NCBI GenBank assembly: GCA_948496895.1
Contig: CAOOJO010000049.1
Coordinates: 1-11,093, forward strand
Reading direction: 5' to 3'
Length of the DNA stretch: 11,093 nucleotides
Origin: an uncultured Acetatifactor sp.
Lineage (GTDB): Bacteria; Bacillota; Clostridia; Lachnospirales; Lachnospiraceae
Shown here: positions 1-6,538 of the stretch, piece by piece
Numbering within the stretch: position 1 is the stretch's first letter
Layout: every line of letters starts with the position of its first letter
Position numbers and translations under genes: made by a program
The notes under the pieces: generated by a model
Database searches by the model: none
The model's input: the letters and a program-made list of their open reading frames with translations, nothing else
Told to the model about the DNA's origin: nothing

Positions 1-674
1 TGACCATCAGTATCGCCAGGCTGGTGTTCACCTTCTTCCCGCCGATCCTGCTGACGGTCATCATCTTCGACCTGCGCAGCACGGTATTCAAGAAATTTGG
101 CCAGACCCTGGTGTACATACCCCATTTCTTCTCCTGGGTCATCATCTACGGCATCGTTTTCGCGTTCTTTAGTGAAAGCGGTTTCATCAACGTCCTGATC
201 GGCAAGCTGGGCGGCAATACCTATCCGTTCATGACCTCCAGCAAGGCCTTCGTCCCTCTGCTGGTGGGCTCCCAGGTCTGGAAGGAGGCCGGGTGGGGCA
301 CGATTCTCTATTTCGCCGCCCTGACCGGCGTGAACCCGGAGCTGTACGAGGCGGCCAAGATAGACGGGGCGGGGCCCCTGGCCAGGATCGGGGCCGTGAC
401 GCTTCCCGCCATGATTCCGGTAATCTCCTTCTCGCTGATCATGGCCATGGGCAATATCCTGAACAGCGACTTCGAGCAGATATTGCTGTTCTACAACGCC
501 AGCGTCTTCGACGTGGCGGATGTCATAGACACATGGGTGTACCGGATAGGCCTGGGCAGGATGCAGTACGGCGTGGGTTCGGCCGTGAGCATGATGAAGG
601 CCGTGGTGAGCCTGGTATTGATTCTGATCGCGAACACCGCCTCAAAGAAGGTGGCCGGACGCGGCATGTTTTAG
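1..674 (+). CDS. Carbohydrate ABC transporter permease, LplB-like (5' truncated)
   Basis: This is the C-terminal part of an inner-membrane permease of a CUT1-type sugar importer. The frame is open from base 3, so the gene begins outside the window; the GTG at 24 is an internal codon, not the start. Roughly 90-100 N-terminal residues are missing, judged by the usual family length. Hydrophobic segments alternate with short polar loops. The cytoplasmic EAA loop that docks on the ATPase is clear around 348-410: E-A-A, then the conserved G, then the L-P pair. The segment with PHFFSWVIIYGI is typical of LplB-type permeases (COG4209), usually about 300 residues. The gene ends with TAG, 19 bases before the second permease, so the two are co-transcribed and should form a heterodimeric channel. 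The sugar cannot be read from the sequence. Confidence 0.93.
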   Translation, partial: TISIARLVFTFFPPILLTVIIFDLRSTVFKKFGQTLVYIPHFFSWVIIYGIVFAFFSESGFINVLIGKLGGNTYPFMTSSKAFVPLLVGSQVWKEAGWGTILYFAALTGVNPELYEAAKIDGAGPLARIGAVTLPAMIPVISFSLIMAMGNILNSDFEQILLFYNASVFDVADVIDTWVYRIGLGRMQYGVGSAVSMMKAVVSLVLILIANTASKKVAGRGMF

Positions 675-693
675 GGAAAGGAGCCGGACGCAC

Positions 694-1620
694 ATGAGAG
701 AAGCGAAAGAGACCATAAAATTCAGGACGCCCAAGGAGAACCGTATCAAAATGTCCAGGCAGGAATGGACATACCAGATCGTCATCAATGTCATCATGGT
801 GCTGGTGCTGGTGATATGCGTGGTTCCGCTGTTCTACGTGCTGGGCATGTCCTTAAGCTCGGAGGGGGAGATGCTGGAGCGTAACTATTTCATCATCATT
901 CCCAGGAAGCCTGTTCTGAGCGCATACAAATACATCATCACAGGGACAAACTTCCTGCACGGCATGCTGATCACGCTGATCCGCACCCTGCTGGGCGTGG
1001 TGGTGGCCCTGATTTTCCCGCTGATGCTGGGATATACCCTGGCGAACTATGATTTCCCCTGCCGCAAGGCCCTGATGATCTACCTGATCATCACCATGAT
1101 CCTGGGCGGCGGATTGATTCCCGGATACCTGCTGATGAGCAAGCTGCACCTGCTCAATACCTTCTGGGTCTATATCGTCCCGGCTTTCGGCAATCCATAT
1201 GGTGTCCTTGTAGTCAAGATGTTCGTGGAGGGGCTGCCCCAGGACGTGATGGATTCCGCGGAGCTGGACGGCGCGTCGGAGCTGCAAAAGCTCAGCTATA
1301 TCGCCCTGCCCCTGTTAAAGCCCACCCTCTGTGCGCTGGGGCTCTTCGCGGCGGTGGCCCACTGGAACGACTGGTTCTCCACCATGCTGTACGTCCGGGA
1401 TTCCAACCTCTATCCGGCCCAGTTCATCATCCGGAATCTCCTGACCCAGACCGCCCAGACGGACATCAGCAACAACCTGGTCTCCACCTATGTCAAGATG
1501 ACGCCCCAGTCCCTGAAGATGGCCAGCGTGGTGGTGGCGGTGCTGCCCATCCTGTGCGTGTACCCGTTCCTGCAGAAGTATTTCATCTACGGCATGTACA
1601 CGGGCTCCGTGAAGGGATGA
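694..1620 (+). CDS. Carbohydrate ABC transporter permease, YtcP/LplC-like
   Basis: The second membrane subunit of the same sugar importer (COG0395 type), 308 residues, a normal full length. About six hydrophobic segments are visible, the first at residues 30-53. The EAA loop is at residues 187-206 (D-S-A-E-L-D-G, ending in L-P), where the ATPase coupling helix binds. The chosen ATG follows a GGGAAAGGAG stretch (674-683) with a 10-base gap. A second in-frame ATG at 751 (residue 20), preceded by AAGGAG at 733-738, is a possible shorter start. The gene lies 19 bases after the first permease and 96 bases before the binding protein. No nucleotide-binding subunit is in view. Such importers in Firmicutes often share an MsmX-type ATPase encoded elsewhere, which is inferred here. 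Confidence 0.95.
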   Translation: MREAKETIKFRTPKENRIKMSRQEWTYQIVINVIMVLVLVICVVPLFYVLGMSLSSEGEMLERNYFIIIPRKPVLSAYKYIITGTNFLHGMLITLIRTLLGVVVALIFPLMLGYTLANYDFPCRKALMIYLIITMILGGGLIPGYLLMSKLHLLNTFWVYIVPAFGNPYGVLVVKMFVEGLPQDVMDSAELDGASELQKLSYIALPLLKPTLCALGLFAAVAHWNDWFSTMLYVRDSNLYPAQFIIRNLLTQTAQTDISNNLVSTYVKMTPQSLKMASVVVAVLPILCVYPFLQKYFIYGMYTGSVKG

Positions 1621-1650
1621 TGCAGGGGAAGCTTTCAGAAGGATTGTTAT

Positions 1651-1685
1651 GCCGGCAGACGGGAATGGGTTCCGCCTGTATCGGC
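1651..1685 (+). other. Intercistronic imperfect hairpin before the binding-protein gene
   Basis: GCCG (1651-1654) pairs with CGGC (1682-1685), and CAG, C and GGAA pair further in with TTCC, G and CTG, interrupted by small mismatches. No T-run follows, so it does not look like a terminator. It may protect or process the mRNA and help the binding protein be made in excess over the permeases, as intercistronic hairpins do in other sugar operons. That role is inference. Confidence 0.35.
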
Positions 1686-1716
1686 TTAACATAGAGAAAA
1701 AAAGGAGGATCAAGTA

Positions 1717-3528
1717 ATGAAGAGAAAGAAACTAATGGCTCTGTGTCTGGTAACAGCCATGTCCGCTTCCATGCTGGCGGGCTGCGGCAGCGGAGACGGA
1801 GGCAGCAAAGAGTCTTCCGCGGACAATCAGGAGCAGTCTTCCGCGGAGGAATCCAGCAAGGAGGAGGAAAGCAGCGCCGAAGAGAGCAGCGATGAGGGCG
1901 GCGAGGCGGCCGACGGCGAAGAGGCCGGCGGAACCACCACGGCAAACGTGCCCGCTTTTGAGGATATCCAGTTCCCGGATACCATGCCCTCGAATCCTAC
2001 CCTGGCCGAGGACAGCTGGTATGACTACGATGACATGAGCGTACATTATGACCTGGAGTTCTTCACCTACAACTACGGGGAAGAGCTTCCGGCCAACGAT
2101 CCCATCGCGGCATGGCTGAACGAGAAGTTCAACGTGACGATCACGCTGACCACTGCCACCAGCGGCGACGTGGAGAGCGTGCTTTCCACCAGGTTCTCGT
2201 CGGACGACGTGCCGGATCTGTTCTCCCTGCCCAACCGGGATTACGGCTTTACCTTGGGCGAGCAGGGCCTGCTGGTGGATGCCAGGGACATCTATCCCTA
2301 CATGCCCCAGACCTGCAAATTCATGACGAATACGCTTCTGAAGTACAGCACCATGGAGGACGGGACGATTCCTTTCTTCACCAAGTACGCCATCCAGGAC
2401 GGGGATATCTGGGGCCTGGCCATCCGCGAGGACTGGCTGGAGAGCCTGAACATGGAGATGCCCACCACGCTGGACGAGCTGAAGGAGTACGCAAGGGCAT
2501 GTACCTTTGACGATCCCGACGGAAACGGCCAGGACGATACCTGGTTCATGACGGGCGCAGGCGGCGGCACCGGCTTCGGATGCCTGGGCGGATTCCAGAC
2601 CTGGTTCGGCAACCCGGCTGTCCGCGCAGAGGGCGGCAAGCTGGTATCTCCCATGCTGGACGGCTCTCAGAAGGGTTGGATTTCCTTCATGCATGAGCTC
2701 TATGACATGAACGTGCTGGCTCCCGACTGGTTCACCATCGACTGGGAGAGCGCCAAGGCCTATATGCTGAAAGGCAGGGTGGGTATGGTGAACTATCCCT
2801 CCGGCGCCCTTTACAATGAGCAGGCCCTGGCCAACGACAACGATTTCGCAGGCGCCGCAAAGACATGGGCCTATCTGCCCAGCCTGCCCGATGGCGCAAA
2901 GGGCGGCGCAGGCGGCAATGCCGGTCCCCTCTGGGCGATTCCCAAGAGCAAGGTAGAGGGCGATCAGGGCAAGCTGATGAGAATCCTCCACATCATGGAT
3001 TCCATGTGCTATGGCGGCGACAGCTACTTTGCCACAGTGCAGGGCGGCGGCAATGAGGTTCACGAAGGATATGACGCGGACGTCAGGGAATACCTGCCCG
3101 ACGGCACCAACTACTGCTACGTGGACGCCAGCCATCCCGGATTCGACGGCACCTATGGCACCACCAACCTGGCCCTGGCTACCTGGCAGAACTTCGGCTA
3201 TACCTTGAAATGGCAGCTGGAATATGTAAGCGATGACATGGATGCGGATCTGAAGGCCCAGAAGGAGAAGACCAACGAAGGCATCAAGGCCATGGCAAGC
3301 TACGACAGATGGCCCAACGACGGACTGTTGAGCTCCGTCTCCTCCAGCACCATCGCCCCGAACCTGAGCGAGTATGAGATCCAGCAGCTGTACAAGTTCG
3401 TGGTAGGCGAGCGCAGCATGGACGAGTGGGATACCTATGTCACGGAATGGCTTGACCGCGGCGGACGCGACGTCCTCACCGCCCAGGCCGAAAAGCTCGG
3501 CGTGGAGCTTCCGGATGAGGCGAAGTAA
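1717..3528 (+). CDS. Extracellular solute-binding lipoprotein of sugar ABC importer (LplA-like)
   Basis: The substrate-capturing lipoprotein of the importer, 603 residues, anchored outside the membrane. A type II signal peptide is plain: basic MKRKK, a hydrophobic core and a lipobox L20-A21-G22-C23, with Cys23 as lipidation site. Residues about 24-73 form a low-complexity linker of Ser, Glu, Asp and Gly. The folded domain follows and resembles the large family-1 binding proteins found with LplB/YtcP permeases (COG1653). A DxDGNGxxD loop at residues 266-274 looks like a calcium-binding site, common in this subgroup. The ATG has a perfect AGGAGG (1703-1708) 8 bases upstream. The gene ends the operon, and a terminator follows. 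Placing the binding protein after the permeases is less usual than placing it first. The ligand is unknown, possibly an oligosaccharide given the size. Confidence 0.94.
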   Translation: MKRKKLMALCLVTAMSASMLAGCGSGDGGSKESSADNQEQSSAEESSKEEESSAEESSDEGGEAADGEEAGGTTTANVPAFEDIQFPDTMPSNPTLAEDSWYDYDDMSVHYDLEFFTYNYGEELPANDPIAAWLNEKFNVTITLTTATSGDVESVLSTRFSSDDVPDLFSLPNRDYGFTLGEQGLLVDARDIYPYMPQTCKFMTNTLLKYSTMEDGTIPFFTKYAIQDGDIWGLAIREDWLESLNMEMPTTLDELKEYARACTFDDPDGNGQDDTWFMTGAGGGTGFGCLGGFQTWFGNPAVRAEGGKLVSPMLDGSQKGWISFMHELYDMNVLAPDWFTIDWESAKAYMLKGRVGMVNYPSGALYNEQALANDNDFAGAAKTWAYLPSLPDGAKGGAGGNAGPLWAIPKSKVEGDQGKLMRILHIMDSMCYGGDSYFATVQGGGNEVHEGYDADVREYLPDGTNYCYVDASHPGFDGTYGTTNLALATWQNFGYTLKWQLEYVSDDMDADLKAQKEKTNEGIKAMASYDRWPNDGLLSSVSSSTIAPNLSEYEIQQLYKFVVGERSMDEWDTYVTEWLDRGGRDVLTAQAEKLGVELPDEAK

Positions 3529-3571
3529 GGCCTGAAGGTTTCCATACGGAAAGTCGGACGTAAGGCAACGG

Positions 3572-3616
3572 TACGGCCGCACTGCAGACAGACTGCAGCT
3601 GCGGCCGTATTTTATT
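3572..3616 (+). terminator. Rho-independent terminator of the sugar-transport operon
   Basis: The arms TACGGCCGCA-CTGCAG (3572-3587) and CTGCAG-C-TGCGGCCGTA (3593-3609) pair over 16 bp with a single bulged C and a five-base loop. TTTTATT follows on the + strand. It lies 44 bases after the binding-protein stop. On the opposite strand no T-run follows, so it is probably one-directional. Confidence 0.88.
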
Positions 3617-3675
3617 GCAGGATTCCGATTCTTCAGGCTATGCCTGACCTACTGTCATTCTTGCTATATTGGGGT

Positions 3676-4518
3676 TCAATCCAGCCTACAGGGCAGGGAA
3701 ATCGCCTGCTCTCCGTCCTTGCTGACGAAATGGTGCCGGACGCCCAGCTGCTCCATCCAGCCCCTCACCTCCACTGTCCTCCAAGGACCGGTGTTGAAGC
3801 CGCCTCCCGCGTCATTGTCCCAAAGCCAGTCCGGCGTGTTCCAGAGGCATGCCCTGGGGGCCACCGCCTGGTAGAAGCTCTGCTTCACCCCATTCTGCCC
3901 GTGGTGCGCCATCTGCACGAAATCCGCGTGCAGATCCTGTGCGGGGACGGTCTCCAGCACCCTGTCCCCCGCCTCCTCGCCCAGGTCGCCCACGAAGAGA
4001 ATCCTCTGCCCCTCCGCGTCCACGCGGAACACCACGGAGGAATTGTTGATCACGTTCTGCGGAATCGTCTCTCCCTCAGGTACATGGAGCACGCTGATTT
4101 CCACGGAATCTATCAGGAAGTGCTGCCCTTTCCGGAACCTGCGGCAGATATCCGGGTGGGCCGCCGCAAAGGCACCGAACTCCTTCGTGGTCTCAGCATC
4201 CGTGCATCCCTCGAAGTCATTGGCCCTGTAGAATTCATAGGACAGGAAATGGCTGTAGACATTTTTCACTTTCAGGGGATGGGGCCTGGAAAAAATCTCC
4301 ATAAGCGCATCCACATGATCCAGATGGGGATGGGTTAGCAGCCAGAGCTCCACGGTGGGTTCCGGCCCGCCCAGCCGAATCAATGTCTCCAGCAGGTTCC
4401 CCGCATCCTGCCTGTTCCCTCCGTCGATGACCACCAGCTTCCCTGTGCTGGTCTGCAGAACATAGGACATCATCTGGGTCGGGCTCTGTTCATGGAGCAT
4501 GTACAATGTCGTCTGCAT
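3676..4518 (-). CDS. ComEC-like metallo-beta-lactamase-fold hydrolase
   Basis: A 280-residue metal-dependent hydrolase with no signal peptide, so probably cytoplasmic. The MBL signature T-H63-P-H65-L-D67-H68 is intact. Later ligands are also present: D178 in V-G-D-L-G-E-E, and H205-H206-G207, in the arrangement seen in the MBL domain of ComEC/Rec2. N158-N159-S-S before a beta strand matches the same subgroup. ComEC itself also has membrane domains, which are absent, so this is a free-standing enzyme; whether its substrate is a nucleic acid, nucleotide or other phosphoester is unknown. The start at 4518 is chosen because AGGAGG lies 11 bases upstream; an in-frame start at 4599 would add 27 residues that read like leader. 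It lies 161 bases downstream of tyrS on the same strand and may share its transcript. Confidence 0.88.
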   Translation of the reverse strand: MQTTLYMLHEQSPTQMMSYVLQTSTGKLVVIDGGNRQDAGNLLETLIRLGGPEPTVELWLLTHPHLDHVDALMEIFSRPHPLKVKNVYSHFLSYEFYRANDFEGCTDAETTKEFGAFAAAHPDICRRFRKGQHFLIDSVEISVLHVPEGETIPQNVINNSSVVFRVDAEGQRILFVGDLGEEAGDRVLETVPAQDLHADFVQMAHHGQNGVKQSFYQAVAPRACLWNTPDWLWDNDAGGGFNTGPWRTVEVRGWMEQLGVRHHFVSKDGEQAISLPCRLD

Positions 4519-4529
4519 GTTTCTTTTAT

Positions 4530-4535
4530 CCTCCT
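4530..4535 (-). promoter_or_regulatory. Shine-Dalgarno site that fixes the MBL gene start
   Basis: The minus-strand AGGAGG lies 11 bases before the ATG at 4518. A second GGAGG-like stretch lies just upstream. No comparable site precedes the longer in-frame start at 4599. Confidence 0.75.
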
Positions 4536-4635
4536 GTTTTCCTCCGTCCTCTGGCCCGCACCGCGGCTTCCCGCCGAAATCCGTCAGGCCGAACGTCATC
4601 TTCCGCCGAAGCCCCAGGGCTATCGGTTTGGGTTT

Positions 4636-4664
4636 ATTCTACCTTCATCTGGAGAAAACTGCAA
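4636..4664 (-). promoter_or_regulatory. Candidate promoter of the MBL hydrolase gene
   Basis: The minus strand reads TTGCAG (4664-4659), 17 bases, then TAGAAT (4641-4636). The -10 matches consensus at five of six positions; the -35 keeps only TTG. It lies in the tyrS-MBL gap, so the MBL gene could be expressed alone as well as from the tyrS transcript. Confidence 0.35.
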
Positions 4665-4694
4665 GAGATTTAGTAATAATTATTTACAATTTTC
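4654..4694 (-). other. AT-rich hairpin across the tyrS stop codon
   Basis: In the minus-strand RNA, GAAAATTGTAA (4694-4684) pairs with TTGCAGTTTTC (4664-4654) over 11 bp, including two U-G pairs, with a 19-base loop holding the rest of the tyrS stop region. No T-run follows, so it is at best a weak terminator or a 3'-end or processing element. It overlaps the candidate MBL -35 box. Confidence 0.3.
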
Positions 4695-5981
4695 CGGCTG
4701 ATTCTCCAGCTTGATACGGATGAACCTCCGCTTCCCGATTCTCAGCACATCCCCTGATTCTATGGGCTCTTCCAGGCCCTCCACCCGGGCGCCGTTCTTC
4801 TGTACGCCGCCCTGGGCTATCAGCCTGCGCAGCTGCGCGCCGCTGTCCACCAGGCGGGCCGCCGTCAGCGGACGGATGCAGTCGTACAAGGTGGCACTTG
4901 CCGCCAGAGCGCCGTCCTTCCCAGGCGCAGCCTGCTTCTTGGCCGCGCCTTCCTTCCACGGTACATGCAGCACGTCCACCTGCTCCGGCACGGACTTGTT
5001 GGTAAAGGCTTCCGTGAAGAACCGTTCCGCTTCCTCCGTCTCCTGAGGGCTGTGGTAGAGGGAGGTGATGGTCCTGGCCAGTATCAGCTTGCAGTCCCTG
5101 GGGTTCCAGCCCTCTGCCAGCTGCTGTTTGAGCGTGTCCAGCTCCTGGGGCGGGATGTCCGTGGCCAGCTCGAAGTATTTCACGATCAGGGCGTCGGGCA
5201 CCTGCATGGCCTTGGTGAACATGGTGCGGGCGTCCTCGCAGACGCCGATGTAGTTGCCCAGGCTCTTGCTCATCTTCTCCACCCCGTCCAGCCCCTCCAG
5301 CAGGGGCATGAACAGCGCCGCCTGGGGCTCCTGTCCCCGCTCCCTCTGGAGGCTCCTGCCCAGCAGGATGTTGAAGGTCTGGTCCGTGCCGCCCAGCTCC
5401 ACGTCCGCCTCCAGCTCCACGGAATCGTAGGCCTGCATCAGCGGGTAGAAAAATTCGTGGAGGCCGATGGGAATCCCGCCCCGGAACCGCTTCTGGAAAT
5501 CGTCCCGCTCCAGCATCCTGGCCACGGTCATGGTGGAGGCCAGCCGCAGCACCTCGTCCAGGTTCAGCACCTCCAGCCATTCCCCGTTGAACCGCACCTG
5601 GGTCTTCTCCCGGTCCAGGATGCGGAAGATCTGCTCCTGGTAGGTCTGGGCGTTCAGGAGCACCTGGCTCTCTGTCATGGCCTTCCTGCCGTTGCTGCGG
5701 CCGGTGGGGTCGCCGATTTTGGCCGTGAAGTCGCCGATGACGATGACTATCGTGTGGCCCAGATCCTGCATCTGCCTCAGCTTCCGCAGGGTGACCGCAT
5801 GGCCCAGGTGGATGTCCGGAGCGCTGGGATCCATGCCGAACTTGATTGTCAGGGGCTTTCCGGTGCGGATGCTGCGGGCGATCTTCCGCTCCAGCTCCTC
5901 CGCCCCAATCAGCTCTGCGGCGCCCTGGGTGATGACGCGCATCTGGTGATGCACCTGTTTTGTTACCTCTTTTGCTTCCAT
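4680..5981 (-). CDS. tyrS: Tyrosyl-tRNA synthetase, type 2 (TyrZ-like)
   Basis: A class I aminoacyl-tRNA synthetase of 433 residues that activates tyrosine with ATP and charges tRNA-Tyr in the cytoplasm. The nucleotide-binding HIGH-type motif is H58-L-G-H61, and the KMSKS loop is K236-M-S-K-S240. Between them lie the conserved G-D-P-T-G-R-S segment and a Y-D-S-V-x-L-x-A-D-V-E-L-G-G-T-D-Q block typical of the second bacterial TyrRS subtype. The C-terminus (about 370-433) is an S4-like RNA-binding domain, as expected. The start at 5981 has AAGGAG a few bases upstream; an in-frame ATG at 6014 would add an 11-residue basic tail and has no good ribosome site. The T-box leader upstream with a Tyr specifier independently supports the assignment. 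The genome may also hold a type-1 TyrRS, which cannot be seen here. Confidence 0.98.
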   Translation of the reverse strand: MEAKEVTKQVHHQMRVITQGAAELIGAEELERKIARSIRTGKPLTIKFGMDPSAPDIHLGHAVTLRKLRQMQDLGHTIVIVIGDFTAKIGDPTGRSNGRKAMTESQVLLNAQTYQEQIFRILDREKTQVRFNGEWLEVLNLDEVLRLASTMTVARMLERDDFQKRFRGGIPIGLHEFFYPLMQAYDSVELEADVELGGTDQTFNILLGRSLQRERGQEPQAALFMPLLEGLDGVEKMSKSLGNYIGVCEDARTMFTKAMQVPDALIVKYFELATDIPPQELDTLKQQLAEGWNPRDCKLILARTITSLYHSPQETEEAERFFTEAFTNKSVPEQVDVLHVPWKEGAAKKQAAPGKDGALAASATLYDCIRPLTAARLVDSGAQLRRLIAQGGVQKNGARVEGLEEPIESGDVLRIGKRRFIRIKLENQPENCK

Positions 5982-5987
5982 TGCCCT

Positions 5988-5993
5988 CTCCTT
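5988..5993 (-). promoter_or_regulatory. Shine-Dalgarno site that fixes the tyrS start
   Basis: The minus-strand AAGGAG lies 6 bases before the ATG at 5981. A short GC hairpin, GCCGC-GCAAG-GCGGC (6010-5996), ends two bases upstream of it. The site argues against the longer frame starting at 6014. Confidence 0.8.
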
Positions 5994-6076
5994 CCGCCGC
6001 CTTGCGCGGCTCATGAATATTTTCGTTCCATCTCAAGCGGATAAGAGCAATGAGAGCGGGCCTGCGCGAAGCGCAC

Positions 6077-6110
6077 AAAAAAGCTCCCATCCTTCCAAAA
6101 GGACGAGAGC
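6077..6110 (-). terminator. T-box attenuator terminator
   Basis: GCTCTCGTCCTT (6110-6099) pairs with AAGGATGGGAGC (6094-6083) over 12 bp, with a UUGG loop and six T residues (6082-6077). Its 5' region follows the T-box sequence directly, so antiterminator and terminator are alternatives. A second small hairpin (TGCGC-TTC-GCGCA, 6075-6063) follows. Confidence 0.93.
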
Positions 6111-6357
6111 CAATGCTTTCGCGGTACCACCTAATGTTCACAGACGGATTCCGCCGCCTGCCTCTTCGGGTACGTCCACGCAAGGATGCGGTGGGTGATA
6201 CCCTAGCACGATAACGGGTGCGGGAACCGTCGCAGCCTACTAATCCCCCGGGACATTCGGTGCGAAGCTCAAAGATGTATTCACACAAAGCCTTCCCATG
6301 CGCCTCTCATCCACCGGCTGCTTTCTGTACGTTCCAGCTTGTGCTACTTCTTCTTGT
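6077..6357 (-). promoter_or_regulatory. Tyrosine T-box riboswitch leader of tyrS
   Basis: This leader RNA senses uncharged tRNA-Tyr and controls transcription into tyrS. The T-box sequence AGGTGGTACCGCG (6132-6120) is an exact hallmark; its UGGU pairs with the free tRNA 3' end. Stem I is recognisable: an AGTA specifier-loop strand (6348-6345), the arm GCACA pairing with TGTGT, a distal-loop GGTGGATGAGAGG (6315-6303) and the specifier loop GAA-UAC-A. The specifier UAC (6279-6277) is a tyrosine codon, which agrees with the gene downstream. A likely Stem III (about 6193-6175) precedes the antiterminator. The leader ends in a strong terminator (separate entry). It should be induced by tyrosine starvation. 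Confidence 0.96.
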
Positions 6358-6401
6358 CATTGCTTTTCTGATATCAATCGCTTGAATATGAAATTAAAAG
6401 C

Positions 6402-6430
6402 ATTATAAAGAATATTCGGTCGGCTGTCAA
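6402..6430 (-). promoter_or_regulatory. Consensus promoter for the tyrS T-box transcript
   Basis: The minus strand has TTGACA (6430-6425), exactly 17 bases, then TATAAT (6407-6402). Both boxes match the housekeeping sigma consensus at every position. Transcription should start near 6395, about 40 bases before Stem I. Confidence 0.93.
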
Positions 6431-6495
6431 GGGGGAAATTTTTTGAGGTAAAATTCTTAAGTTTTCCTCCCATGTGCCCCAACCGCTTCCGAATC

Positions 6496-6504
6496 TGCTA
6501 TAAT
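6496..6504 (+). promoter_or_regulatory. Extended -10 promoter for tldD-pmbA
   Basis: TGC-TATAAT (6496-6504) is an extended -10 element with a perfect -10 box. No good -35 box is seen 16-18 bases upstream, as is common for extended -10 promoters. It is divergent from the tyrS promoter, with about 65 bases between the two core elements and nothing else recognisable there. Confidence 0.7.
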
Positions 6505-6525
6505 GCCTATATAACAATAAAAAAC

Positions 6526-6530
6526 GGAGG
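6526..6530 (+). promoter_or_regulatory. Shine-Dalgarno site supporting a GTG start for tldD
   Basis: GGAGG lies 8 bases before the GTG at 6539. No in-frame ATG lies nearby, so the ribosome site decides for GTG. Confidence 0.75.
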
Positions 6531-6538
6531 AAACGAAA

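Noticed and set aside
1732..3582. 616-codon open frame antisense to the binding-protein gene
   Set aside because: The + strand frame has a signal peptide, lipobox, perfect ribosome site and family features. The antisense frame is a by-product of G/C-rich third positions, with a low-complexity His/Val/Gly-rich translation and no start signal.
3640..4338. 232-codon + strand frame opposite the MBL gene
   Set aside because: The minus-strand gene has intact metal-binding motifs and a strong ribosome site; this frame has neither.
4519..4599. 27-residue N-terminal extension of the MBL protein
   Set aside because: It has no ribosome site of its own, while AGGAGG precedes the shorter start. The extension is rich in Gly, Lys and Asp and does not look like part of the fold.
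4649..4709. Inverted repeat CTGGAGAA/TTCTCCAG flanking the tyrS stop
   Set aside because: Eight-bp arms about 45 bases apart without a T-run. The more compact stem inside it (4654-4694) is the better candidate and is reported instead.
4965..6044. 359-codon + strand frame opposite tyrS
   Set aside because: It is a shadow of tyrS, which is certain from HLGH, KMSKS and the T-box.
4684..6288. 534-codon frame on the same strand as tyrS in another phase
   Set aside because: It overlaps tyrS and runs through the T-box leader. Its translation is Gly/Arg/Ala/Pro-rich with no family features.
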